From Porphyromonas canoris (GTDB taxonomy: Bacteria > Bacteroidota > Bacteroidia > Bacteroidales > Porphyromonadaceae), in contig NZ_JQZV01000013.1 in the NCBI RefSeq assembly GCF_000769115.1, forward strand, positions 622,832-686,831: 64,000 nt of DNA, in the 5' to 3' direction. Under the pieces are notes generated by a model. The model was not told the DNA's origin, did no database searches, and was given only the letters and a program-made list of their open reading frames with translations. The translations under genes were made by a program, and so were the position numbers. Positions 1 through 8,284 of this stretch are shown in pieces (position 1 is the stretch's first letter; every line of letters starts with the position of its first letter).

Positions 1-1130
1 GCCTCCAGATAACGCTCTATTTCCTCTTTTGTGGCAGACTCCCGGTCTCTGTATTTCGCTGCAAGTTCGTAGTTGTTCTCCTTTACAGCGGCATCTTTTT
101 TCAGCCTGATCTCTTTAAGGGATTCTTTTAGGGAGTCCAGCTTGTTTGGTTTATTCTGTTCGAGGATTGCAATATAAGATCCCGCTTCATCCATTGCATC
201 TATCGCCTTATCGGGGAAGTTGCGGTCTGTTATATATCGGGCAGTAAGAGAGACACATGCTTCGAGAGCCTCTTCTTCATACTGAACGTGGTGAAACTTT
301 TCGTAGGTCTCTTTCAGGTCGAGCAAGACATTTTTGGTCTCCTCTTCTGTCAGAGGATCTATCATTACCTTTTGGAATCTTCGTTCCATGGCACCATCTT
401 TTTCGATGGACTTTCTATACTCATCCAGAGTCGTGGCTCCGATGCAGCGAATATCCCCACGAGCCAATGCCGGCTTCAGTATATTGGCAGCATCCAAACT
501 GCCTTGAGAGTTTCCCGCACCCATGATGGTGTGTATCTCATCTATGTACAGGATGATGTCGCTATTGCTCTGCACCTCTTCTATGAGCTTTTTCAGTCTC
601 TCTTCAAACTGACCTCTGTACACCGCTCCTGCGAGTAAGCCTGCAAGGTCGAGAGAGTATATGGTTTTGCCCATAAGGAAAGGAGGCACTTCTCCATGCT
701 CTATGCGTTGTGCAAGAGCCTCTACCACTGCGGTCTTTCCCACTCCCGGCAGACCGAGCAGAATCGGATTGTTCTTCTTTTTTCTCAGGAGAATCTGTGC
801 TATGCGCACTATCTCCTTGTTTCTTCCATATACCGGATCTATCTTTCCTTCCCTTACTCTTCTGTTGAGAGATATGCCATAGAGATCGAGGTTAGGTGTA
901 CGGCTTTTGTTCCCTTTGCCTTTTCCGGAGTCGGAAGAGGTTTTTGCGGCACTGCTTTTGTCGTTTTCTCCGGTCAGTAGTTCGTCCCAAGACTCTCCCT
1001 CTTCTTCGGAAGAGGGCTGCTCTGTAAGGGCAGAGTCTACTACCTCTTCCATGACAGCTGTCATGAATGGGCTATCGGTTGTTTCGTCTGTAAAGACAGT
1101 ATTGTATCTGTTTTGCTTCATATCGGTCAT
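1..1130 (-). CDS. clpC: ClpC-type AAA+ unfoldase, 5' part of gene (cut by window edge)
   Basis: About 376 codons are visible and the 3' part lies beyond the window. Residues from about 80 onward form a Clp/Hsp100 D1 ATPase: Walker A GLPGVGKT, Walker [10 protein letters not shown], sensor segment [10 protein letters not shown], and RRFQKV. A short coiled-coil/UVR-type segment follows ([20 protein letters not shown]), which is the ClpC rather than the ClpB middle domain. The family unfolds proteins and feeds them to ClpP. Oddly, the usual Clp_N repeats are absent: the first 75 or so residues are acidic and Ser-rich. ATG 1130 ([13 protein letters not shown]) was chosen; in-frame ATGs also lie at 1163 and 1211, and neither adds a Clp_N domain. 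ClpC-type identity is fairly sure; exact start and partner peptidase are not. Confidence 0.85.
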   Translation of the reverse strand, partial: MTDMKQNRYNTVFTDETTDSPFMTAVMEEVVDSALTEQPSSEEEGESWDELLTGENDKSSAAKTSSDSGKGKGNKSRTPNLDLYGISLNRRVREGKIDPVYGRNKEIVRIAQILLRKKKNNPILLGLPGVGKTAVVEALAQRIEHGEVPPFLMGKTIYSLDLAGLLAGAVYRGQFEERLKKLIEEVQSNSDIILYIDEIHTIMGAGNSQGSLDAANILKPALARGDIRCIGATTLDEYRKSIEKDGAMERRFQKVMIDPLTEEETKNVLLDLKETYEKFHHVQYEEEALEACVSLTARYITDRNFPDKAIDAMDEAGSYIAILEQNKPNKLDSLKESLKEIRLKKDAAVKENNYELAAKYRDRESATKEEIERYLE

Positions 1131-1220
1131 GTTCTTTGGTAAAACCTTCCGAAGTTTATACATACATATACTATGCCAAGAGGGAATGCCAAGAGGAGAA
1201 AAGGGGATCATGGCGTGTCT

Positions 1221-1776
1221 TTTTATATAAAAACGGATTCCGTTAGTGGACTCTTTTCTTTTCCGAGACCTTCTTGTTTCAAATCATTTTCACTCAAGAC
1301 ATAAAGAGGCGAACTATATAAATATCTTACTATAAGGGAAATACGAAAAAGTGGAAATTCGGAAAATTTTTCCTCTTGGTCGGATTCAGGGGCTGTTTTC
1401 GCGTTAGTATAGGTGAATTTTAACGCCTATGTTTGTGAATGAAACCTAATGCGATTTTGAGCCTAAAAGCAGCAAAAAAGAGCGCAAAACGCTCAATCCT
1501 CTAACTGTCAGTACTATAAGTGAAATTTCTAAACACGTTAATCGAATCCGGTAAACGTATTAAATGAAATCAGTAAACGTGTTCATTGAAAAATTAAACA
1601 CGTTAAGCCGAAACAATATGCTCGTTTAGCGTTTTCGCTTAATAGGTATTGAAATTAGTGTTAATGAAATTGCATAAATTTAACAGTTTGCTCATGCTCT
1701 GAAAACAACCTCTTCGATCAAAATAGAAACTCTAAAAAACGGAATGGGAAGAGGTGTATGGAATATATAAAAAATA
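1221..1776 (-). repeat. Dispersed ~540-bp hairpin element, copy 1 (reverse orientation)
   Basis: Read on the minus strand this matches the elements at 47295 and 57157 over most of their length. It begins with TTTTTATATATTCC near 1776, passes the hairpin core (AACACGTT at 1597-1604 and 1532-1539, AACGTGTT at 1576-1583, AACGTATT at 1554-1561), and runs through a block ending near 1352 that contains GGAAAATTTTTCCTC. A final TTTTATATAAAA lies at 1221-1233. The TATATTCC end faces the HTCS gene. No coding sequence is evident. Confidence 0.85.
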
Positions 1777-1926
1777 TTTTTCTCCTTTTGAGTTTTAGGT
1801 GAATTTGACAAGTGAATTTTGTTCGGAAACAAGGCAAGTTCAGTCAGCACTTTTTCTGTCGGTAGAGAACGACCAGCAGAGTAGATGAAGAAATTCGTTC
1901 ATTTTCCTTTATTTTCTGGAATATCT

Positions 1927-1934
1927 TATCTTTG
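1927..1934 (+). promoter_or_regulatory. Bacteroidetes -7 promoter box (TATCTTTG) for HTCS gene
   Basis: TATCTTTG matches the Bacteroidetes sigma-ABfr -7 consensus TAnnTTTG and lies 41 bp before the ATG at 1975. No good -33 TTTG was seen at the usual spacing. Confidence 0.6.
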
Positions 1935-1974
1935 TTGAAAACTTGGTACAATAATCTAAACGAAGCAATGAGTC

Positions 1975-4845
1975 ATGATTCGACTCTCTACATATAGACC
2001 TCTCCGATTTTATCTGCTCTTAATGGTGCTGTTTTGGGGTATGTCTTTTTTAGTATCCTGTTCTCGTAAGAGTAAAGATGCACGTAGCTCTTTCTCTTCT
2101 CATGCTATCTCAAAAGAGCTGTTTCGAAATAGAAAAAACAAAGACTCTCTTCTCTATTTACTGAATAGAAGTTTGGATAGAGGAGATGACAGAGCGGCAA
2201 TGTTATGTTATAAGACTCTTGGAAATCTTCATAGAGCAAACTCCTCCTTTTCGGAAGCAATAGAGTTTCATGGAAAAGAACTTGAGATGTCCCTTAAATT
2301 AAGCGATACTATTTTTATTGTACAGGGATTGAATAATCTTGGTACCGATTTCCGTCGTATAGGAGCACTTTCTCAAGCATCGGAGTATCACTACCGGGCA
2401 TTGGTCTATTCCGAAGCATTTTCTAAAGTAGACACTCCCGAAGGATTGAAAGGTAAGATTTCCTCCATGAATGGTATCGGGAACATCTCTCTGACTCTTG
2501 GACATTACGATGAGGCTGAAAAGTATTTTAAGCAAGCATTGGAGGGGGAAGTCTTACTTGAAAATAATATCGGGCAGGCGATCAACTTGGCTAATCTGGG
2601 AGCAGTATATGAGGCTCGGAAAGAGTATGATGCTGCTCAAGAGTATTACGAGAAATCTTTGGAACAGAATCGGCTGGGCAAATCCTATGTTGGGGAAGGG
2701 CTTTGTCTCTCCTATTTGGGAGATATCTATAAGAAGCAGAAACGCTACGAACAAGCCAAGGAATACTACCGACAGTCTTATGATATAATGCAGGAGCACA
2801 GCGATAGATTCCATTGGCTTACTTCCTGTATATCTATTGCCGAGATCAATCATCTTGTTGGTAATAAGTCCGAATTTGAACGCTACATATGCCAAGCAGA
2901 GCAAACGGCTTTGGAGATAAATGCTCCGGAGCACCTCTCAACCATATATATGTTGAGGCATGAGCGGGATTTTCAGGATGGAAATTTTTATTCCGCTCTC
3001 AACCATTACAAGAAAGGTCAGGTCATTAAAGACAGTATCTTGAGTGTTCAGAAGGCAGATCGGTATATAGAACTGAAGGTAAACTACGAACGCGAACAGG
3101 CTTTTCGCCAACTTCAAGAGATAGAAACTGAGGTGAAAAAGAAGAAAACCGAAAAAGAGAGAGCCATATATACGCTGTGGGCAGTGATTTTAGTGGCTCT
3201 CATGACCTCGGCTCTTTTTTACTACGCATACAGGCAACGGACTCGGAGTAATAGACTTCTGAAAGAGATTGAAAGTCGTCGGACGGAGTTTTTTACCAAT
3301 ATTACGCATGAACTTCGGACACCTTTGACGGTCATAAAAGGGCTGAACAGACAACTTGCAGAAGCAAGAAATCTGTCCGAGAAAGAGAGACAAGTCTATC
3401 ACTCAGCCATAGACAGGCAGGGGAGCAACTTGTTAAAGCTGGTGAATCAGCTACTTGATATTGCGAAGCTGAGAAGTGGAGGATATGAGCCGGATTGGAG
3501 AAGAGGAGATATTGTCTCTTATCTTCAGATGATAGTAGAGACTTTCAAGCTATACGCAGCGGATAAAGGAGTTACGCTCAACTTCTACAACAGGGCTTAT
3601 GTCCTTGAAATGGATTTTATTCCATTCTATATAGACAAGATCTTCAGCAATCTTCTTTCCAATGCCATCAAGCATACTCCGCCGGGAGGATTCATTAACG
3701 TTGTGCTTACTAAGGGACGAAAAGAGAAAAATATCCAATTACAAGTGTCGGATACAGGCGAAGGGATCCCGCAAGAAGAGCTGGATAAGGTTTTTGAAGT
3801 CTTTTATCAGAGTCCCAATACCAAGAATGAGACCGGCTCCGGAATAGGTCTCTCTTTCTGTAAAATGATGGTAGAAAAAATGAATGGAGAGATTTCCGTT
3901 CAGAGCGAGCCGGGTAAAGGCTCTACGTTTACGGTATCTCTTCCTGTGAAGAGTAAGACTCCATTTAAGGCGATAGCCGTTGATGAGACTTCCCACTCTC
4001 TTCCGGCTCCATCGGATATTGTTATTGCAGATCATAGGGAAAGCGATCCGGTAGAGTCTTCGGAGCTTAACAGCATACAGCCGATGATTCTTATTGTCGA
4101 GGATAACAATGATGTCTCTCTCTATCTTAAGTCTATGCTAAGAGAGCATTACAATCTGTTGTTTGCTCAGAATGGGGAAGAGGGATTGGAGTTGGCAGAA
4201 AAGCATATTCCCGACATTGTTATAACGGATATTATGATGCCTGTCATGGATGGATTTGAATTTTGTAAAAAGATGAAGGAGAGTATGTTACTCAATCATA
4301 TTCCCATTATAGTGCTTACGGCAAAAGCTTCCGATCCGGATCGATTAAAGGCTTTGAACTTGGGTGTAGAGGCATATCTGCATAAACCATTCAGCCCGGA
4401 AGAGCTTCGGATAAGGATGCGGAATATCCTTGAAAACAGACGTCTTTTGAAACAGAAGTATAAGGAGGTTATAGATAAAGAGAACGGATCCGAGCTTCGA
4501 GAGCTTAACGATAGAGATTTGAAGTTTTTACAGAAAGTTACCGATCTCATATATTCTCAGTTGAGAAATCCTGAAATGAATGCTTCATACTTGGCAGACA
4601 AGATGGCTATGAGCCCCTCTCAACTGAATCGAAAGCTGAATGCCTTGACCGAATACTCTACAATATCTTATGTTCTTCAGATCAGACTCTCCAAAGCAAA
4701 GAAGATGCTGAGAGAAGAATCTCTCTCCATCGTAGAGATTTCCGATGCTTGCGGATTTTCCGATCCGAACTATTTCTCTCGTGTTTTCAAGAAGGAAGTG
4801 GGTGTTCCTCCCTCTCAATATCAGAAAATGACGCTTGACACATAG
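1975..4845 (+). CDS. Hybrid two-component regulator (TPR sensor-HisKA-HATPase-REC-AraC)
   Basis: This is a 956-residue one-protein signalling system typical of Bacteroidetes. An N-terminal hydrophobic segment ending LVSCS is followed by tetratricopeptide repeats (about 65-360), a coiled coil, and one membrane helix (about 398-420). The kinase has phospho-acceptor His445 (THELRTP), N box LLSNAIKHTPPGG, and G boxes DTGEGIP and GSGIGLSF. A receiver domain follows with acceptor Asp752 (VITDIMMP) and KPF, then a C-terminal AraC-type HTH (DACGFSDPNYFSRVFKKE). TPRs replace the two-propeller sensor found in glycan-sensing relatives, so the signal is unknown. All catalytic residues appear intact. The ATG at 1968 runs into a stop, so 1975 is the start. 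Targets are not obvious because no utilization locus adjoins it. Confidence 0.93.
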   Translation: MIRLSTYRPLRFYLLLMVLFWGMSFLVSCSRKSKDARSSFSSHAISKELFRNRKNKDSLLYLLNRSLDRGDDRAAMLCYKTLGNLHRANSSFSEAIEFHGKELEMSLKLSDTIFIVQGLNNLGTDFRRIGALSQASEYHYRALVYSEAFSKVDTPEGLKGKISSMNGIGNISLTLGHYDEAEKYFKQALEGEVLLENNIGQAINLANLGAVYEARKEYDAAQEYYEKSLEQNRLGKSYVGEGLCLSYLGDIYKKQKRYEQAKEYYRQSYDIMQEHSDRFHWLTSCISIAEINHLVGNKSEFERYICQAEQTALEINAPEHLSTIYMLRHERDFQDGNFYSALNHYKKGQVIKDSILSVQKADRYIELKVNYEREQAFRQLQEIETEVKKKKTEKERAIYTLWAVILVALMTSALFYYAYRQRTRSNRLLKEIESRRTEFFTNITHELRTPLTVIKGLNRQLAEARNLSEKERQVYHSAIDRQGSNLLKLVNQLLDIAKLRSGGYEPDWRRGDIVSYLQMIVETFKLYAADKGVTLNFYNRAYVLEMDFIPFYIDKIFSNLLSNAIKHTPPGGFINVVLTKGRKEKNIQLQVSDTGEGIPQEELDKVFEVFYQSPNTKNETGSGIGLSFCKMMVEKMNGEISVQSEPGKGSTFTVSLPVKSKTPFKAIAVDETSHSLPAPSDIVIADHRESDPVESSELNSIQPMILIVEDNNDVSLYLKSMLREHYNLLFAQNGEEGLELAEKHIPDIVITDIMMPVMDGFEFCKKMKESMLLNHIPIIVLTAKASDPDRLKALNLGVEAYLHKPFSPEELRIRMRNILENRRLLKQKYKEVIDKENGSELRELNDRDLKFLQKVTDLIYSQLRNPEMNASYLADKMAMSPSQLNRKLNALTEYSTISYVLQIRLSKAKKMLREESLSIVEISDACGFSDPNYFSRVFKKEVGVPPSQYQKMTLDT

Positions 4846-4871
4846 TATGTAAAAAGCATATTCTTCAATAA

Positions 4872-4918
4872 AAAACAAGGAAGTCATCTATTCTTACACG
4901 ATTTCCTTGTTTTATTTT
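4872..4918 (+). terminator. Intrinsic terminator after HTCS gene
   Basis: An 11-bp stem (AAAACAAGGAA 4872-4882 with TTCCTTGTTTT 4903-4913) is followed by a T-rich tail. Confidence 0.7.
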
Positions 4919-5438
4919 CTCTTCTTTGTCTATATTTTTATTTTATTGGCAGTAAGTGTTTTATATGCTTTTTATGCTTGAATAGTACAGATAGGCACAA
5001 CTGTTAATGCCCTGAAAATGTAGAAGTGTGCAGATATAGTGAAGAGTCGAAGCCGGCTAAAGATCTACATTTGTAGTGTAAAAACAAGTCAATTATTAAG
5101 GTCGGCTTCAAGAGCTATCGAGCTTTGAATAATGAATAGCTAACGCAAGAATCCTTCTGAGAGAGTCCGATATTTTGAGGAGACTCTTACATCGAAAGTT
5201 ATGAAGCGAATGGAATAGTTGTCAAATAGTGCGTGTTTTCAAAGAATTGCAGCATCCGTCTATAGAGTATAAGAGCTTTATGGCGGATGCTTCCTTTATG
5301 GTATTTGTTTTACTGCTTTAGGCTTTTTTGTTTTTATTTTTTATCTCGGTGCGCAGATTGTTTGGGAGTAACCATATTCTCTTTACTTCATTTTTCTTGT
5401 AATTTGTAACTTTGGCTTTCTATCAAACATTTCTATTT
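4914..5438. other. Intergenic region with long-range inverted repeats
   Basis: There is no gene. Inverted segments include GAAGCCGG near 5050 against the CGGCTTC near 5103, AATGTAGA near 5018 against TCTACATT near 5065, and AGCATCCG 5251-5258 against CGGATGCT 5284-5291. The last is followed by T-rich sequence and could be a weak terminator. The lipoprotein promoter lies at the right end. No known RNA family was recognised. Confidence 0.4.
5407..5414 (+). promoter_or_regulatory. -7 promoter box (TAACTTTG) that fixes the lipoprotein start
   Basis: TAACTTTG fits TAnnTTTG. It covers a possible upstream TTG start at 5412, so translation should begin at the downstream ATG 5439. Confidence 0.6.
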
Positions 5439-5843
5439 ATGAGACATTTTTTATTCTTCGGGTTATTTCTGTCTATTCTCTTTGCGGCTTGTAATAAAAA
5501 CAATGTGGAGGAGTTTGACCTCTTCATGAAACAGTTCAACGAGGATCTTTCGTTTCAAAAAAGCCGGGTGATTTTTCCTCTTAAATACGAGGGGTATGAT
5601 ATTGAAACGGACTCTTTGATGCTTCAAGAGATACCGGAAGAGGAGTGGGAGGAAGTGGATCTAAGTTGGGATCCATCCTATAAAACACGAGAAACCGATG
5701 CTTACGACAGGGAGATTATAGAACGGAAAGATACTACGATAGTACACTTTCAAGGTGTAAACAATGGCATAAACCTTGAAGCCGTCTTTATCTGTAAGGA
5801 TGGGAAGTGGTTTTTACTGCATTTGTCGGACAGATCCATGTAG
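5439..5843 (+). CDS. Small lipoprotein, DUF4348-like
   Basis: The 134-residue product has a lipoprotein signal peptide (MRHFLFFGLFLSILFAAC) with the lipidated Cys at about residue 18, so it is probably anchored in the periplasm or outer membrane. The mature part is acidic and ends in a conserved-looking ICKDGKWFLLHLSD segment. This resembles Bacteroidales DUF4348 lipoproteins, but that is recognition by eye only. Function is unknown. It is monocistronic: its own promoter lies upstream and a strong terminator follows. A frame extending upstream to TTG 5412 is rejected because it overlaps the promoter box. Confidence 0.8.
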   Translation: MRHFLFFGLFLSILFAACNKNNVEEFDLFMKQFNEDLSFQKSRVIFPLKYEGYDIETDSLMLQEIPEEEWEEVDLSWDPSYKTRETDAYDREIIERKDTTIVHFQGVNNGINLEAVFICKDGKWFLLHLSDRSM

Positions 5844-5876
5844 ATCCGTGGGCAATACAGTTGCAGAGAAATAAAA

Positions 5877-5910
5877 AAAGATTCGCATAGAAATATGCGA
5901 ATCTTTTTTT
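5877..5910. terminator. Bidirectional intrinsic terminator
   Basis: A perfect 13-bp stem (AAAGATTCGCATA 5877-5889, with its complement at 5894-5906) has a 4-nt loop, T-run on the plus side and A-run on the left. It sits between convergent genes and can serve both. Confidence 0.85.
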
Positions 5911-5939
5911 TATGATGTTTCGGAGGAGTTGCTTAGATA

Positions 5940-6392
5940 TTATCTCAATCTGTCTGCATACTTTATGGTTCTATGGTCTATTGCTATGCCTCGATAGGCA
6001 AGAAGCTCCAAGATAACCGCTACGATCGGAAATGAGAAGGCGTATGTCGGTTTGAATCCTTCCAATGTTCCGCCCAAAGCTTGGTAGCCATAGAACAGGA
6101 ATGCCCCGATCATGCCCAATGTGATAAGCGCGGAGAACATTGTCAAGCGCATCTGCAATACTCTTCTGTTGTAGAGAAATATTGCAATCATCGGAATGAG
6201 AGCAGAAAGAATCAGAAGAAACAACAATCCCCACTTGGCTTCAAACAGAGACTCGTCAAGGGACATAAATCCTGTTCCGTCAAGTAAGAAAATATCTCCT
6301 GAGAGATTAACGGTAGCCACAGGTATGAACGACAACATCGCCATAAGGATAGAGGCTACCAGCAGATATATGGTCTGAATACGTTGAATCAT
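5940..6392 (-). CDS. DUF4293 family membrane protein
   Basis: A 150-residue protein with four predicted membrane helices (about 7-27, 55-77, 87-105, 117-137) and the N-terminus MIQRIQTIYLLVA typical of DUF4293. Function is unknown. It is the last gene of the bamD-rpoZ-DUF4293 run, 65 bp after the omega-like gene. The family is largely confined to Bacteroidetes and often occupies this position, which suggests co-expression rather than a shared mechanism. Confidence 0.85.
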   Translation of the reverse strand: MIQRIQTIYLLVASILMAMLSFIPVATVNLSGDIFLLDGTGFMSLDESLFEAKWGLLFLLILSALIPMIAIFLYNRRVLQMRLTMFSALITLGMIGAFLFYGYQALGGTLEGFKPTYAFSFPIVAVILELLAYRGIAIDHRTIKYADRLR

Positions 6393-6457
6393 GACTGTAT
6401 AAGGTTGTAAAGAGTGCTTTGTTGTCTGTTTTCCCTTTTATCCACAAGGGGTGAACA

Positions 6458-6808
6458 TCAATCGTCGTCTCTCTCTATTGCTGTCTCTGCTTCTCTAACC
6501 GGGTTGCGGAAATAGAGACTGCCTGTTTCAAACTCTTTTGTTGCTATGAGAGATGCCTTAGGAAGCTTTTCATAGTAACGAGAGATCTCTATCTGCTCTC
6601 TGTTCTCAAAGACCTCTTCCAAGCTGTCGGATACGGCAGCAAAGCCTTGCAACTTTGTTTCCAAATCTTTCTTCATCTCTTGAGAGATCTGATTGGCACG
6701 TTTGGATATCACCATTACCGTCTCATAGATATTGCCGGTAGGCTTAGAGAGTTCTACCACATCGCGTGTTGCCGTAGTCAGAGGGGCATTGATTTTCTTA
6801 TAGTCCAT
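6458..6808 (-). CDS. rpoZ: RNA polymerase omega subunit, Bacteroidetes Rpb6 type
   Basis: This 116-residue protein resembles the Bacteroidetes Rpb6/omega family: an N-terminal NAPLTTATRDV segment and the helical core ETVMVISKRANQIS, corresponding to the omega region that clamps the beta' C-terminus. A longer acidic and basic tail follows. It is expected to help assemble or stabilise RNA polymerase. It lies 45 bp downstream of bamD in the same orientation, an arrangement seen in other Bacteroidetes. The assignment rests on family resemblance and synteny. Confidence 0.85.
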   Translation of the reverse strand: MDYKKINAPLTTATRDVVELSKPTGNIYETVMVISKRANQISQEMKKDLETKLQGFAAVSDSLEEVFENREQIEISRYYEKLPKASLIATKEFETGSLYFRNPVREAETAIERDDD

Positions 6809-6853
6809 TATGAAAGAACCTGATATTTATTGGTTTGTACTTTTATATTCTTG

Positions 6854-7726
6854 TTACGCCTTTTCTTCGGCGGTATCTTCTTTAGTTGTTTCTTCTGTCT
6901 CCACCAGATCTTCATCCTGAGGAAGCATCTTGTCTATAAAGTTTTTGAACTTGACGGTCTGCTTCAAGAATGCTCCATCCGGGTATTCGTTCAGATAGCT
7001 GTAATATTCGTCCCGAAGTTCTCTCACACGTTCTCCTTTCTTCGACTCGATACTGTTGTAAGCCGTTTCGTACAGAGAAGCCAGTATGAGGTAGCTAAAC
7101 TCCTCCTTGTACTTGGAGTAGGGATAGTCCTTTATGGCATTACGGGAGGTGATGATGCACGAAAGGTAGTTGTTGAATAGGTAGTTGCCGAGGTTGTAAT
7201 AGAGTTTGGCAGCAAGAAGCTCCTTTTGTGCAAGTTTTTCTTGCAGTTCGAAAAGTATCTTCTTAGCCTCATCGGCATAAGTCCCCGTAGGATAGTAGTC
7301 CAGATAGAGTTGCAGTTCGTTAATCGCCTCCAAGCTCATCGCCTGATCCAGACGCACATCCGGAGAGTGCAGGAAAAGTGCATAGCCGCTCATGTATCTG
7401 GCATACTCCTGATATTCGCCCGTGGGATGAGAGGAGTAGTATTTCTTGAAATACTGGTGCGCAAAGTCGTAGTTCTTGGATTGGAAGTAAGAATCCGCAA
7501 GCAGATAATCCACCTGTTCCGCTTCATTACGCCCTTTGAAATAGGGGGTAATCTCCTCCAACAACTCTATGGTGCGGCTATATTTTTTTGTGTTATAGTA
7601 CTTCTTGGCATACGAGAGCTTTTCCATGATGTCATTGCTCTTTTGTACCCGAACATACTCTCCGCAAGAAGAGAGTAGAAAGATGCTTAGAAGGGAAGCA
7701 AGTACTATTTTATATGTTTTGTGCAT
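6854..7726 (-). CDS. bamD: Outer membrane protein assembly lipoprotein BamD
   Basis: A 290-residue lipoprotein: signal peptide with lipobox LLSSCG (Cys at about 21), then TPR helices carrying YAKKYYNTKKYSRTIELLEE and similar repeats over residues 30-240. An acidic tail is rich in Glu and Thr. BamD is the essential lipoprotein of the BAM complex, which inserts beta-barrels into the outer membrane, and it acts on the periplasmic face. It is first in a three-gene minus-strand operon and has its own TATCTTTG box at 7762-7769. Confidence 0.92.
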   Translation of the reverse strand: MHKTYKIVLASLLSIFLLSSCGEYVRVQKSNDIMEKLSYAKKYYNTKKYSRTIELLEEITPYFKGRNEAEQVDYLLADSYFQSKNYDFAHQYFKKYYSSHPTGEYQEYARYMSGYALFLHSPDVRLDQAMSLEAINELQLYLDYYPTGTYADEAKKILFELQEKLAQKELLAAKLYYNLGNYLFNNYLSCIITSRNAIKDYPYSKYKEEFSYLILASLYETAYNSIESKKGERVRELRDEYYSYLNEYPDGAFLKQTVKFKNFIDKMLPQDEDLVETEETTKEDTAEEKA

Positions 7727-7761
7727 GACTGTTCTACAGAGTATATAATACTATTAGCATG

Positions 7762-7769
7762 CAAAGATA
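7762..7769 (-). promoter_or_regulatory. -7 promoter box (TATCTTTG) for bamD operon
   Basis: On the minus strand TATCTTTG lies 35 bp before the bamD ATG and matches TAnnTTTG. Confidence 0.6.
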
Positions 7770-8240
7770 ACCAATTGTAACGAGATGAGAAACCCCTTTT
7801 GTGCAGTATCTGCAAAGTTTAAGATATTTAAGGGAGTGGAGGTCAAGATAATCGGCAAAAGAGTCGTTTAAGTCTGCCTTCAAGATAGAGTCTCTCTGTT
7901 TGAAAGCAGCAAAAGCTTTGCGAACCTGTTAGAAAGATGCTCCGAATAGCTTTGTATCTTTTGCCAAACGTATTAAAAATTAAAAATCAAGCCTTTATGT
8001 ATGGAAATCAAGCTTTGATTCTTAAAGATTAAGACCCGGTTTGTGAGGTTCAAGCCTTGATTTGATATTTTATAAGGCATCAAAGCTTTTTCCGAACGTG
8101 TTAAAGAGAAGTTGTGAACAGGTTTATTTTGAGATCTCCATCGGGTTGTTTTTCAGATGAAACCGATACAAAAGAGAGTGAAAAAAGAGAGGGCAGAGAG
8201 TGGAGAATGATAACTCAAGTAATGAATGGGGAAAAAATCG

Positions 8241-8248
8241 TAATTTTG
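8241..8248 (+). promoter_or_regulatory. -7 promoter box (TAATTTTG) for pheT
   Basis: TAATTTTG matches TAnnTTTG and lies 36 bp before the pheT ATG at 8285. Confidence 0.6.
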
Positions 8249-8284
8249 TAGGTCAGAAAATAGATATAACACATATAAAGTATT

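Larger units (their letters stand above)
1131..1974. other. Intergenic region between divergent clpC-like and HTCS genes
   Basis: This 844-bp gap has no convincing gene. Most of it is occupied by repeat copy 1 (about 1221-1776), followed by about 190 bp leading to the regulator gene with its promoter at 1927-1934. The few open frames are short and start within repeat sequence. Confidence 0.7.
7727..8284. other. Divergent intergenic region with GAACNNRTTAA-type motifs
   Basis: The gap lies between divergent bamD and pheT. It holds both promoters and a diffuse cluster of related motifs: GAACCTGTTA (7922), AAACGTATTAAA (7966-7977), GAACGTGTTAAA (8094-8105) and GAACAGGTTTA (8116). These are interspersed with near-palindromic AATCAAGCTTTGATT-like segments around 8000-8090. 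A similar cluster occurs at 35350-35511. No open frame looks coding. Confidence 0.5.
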
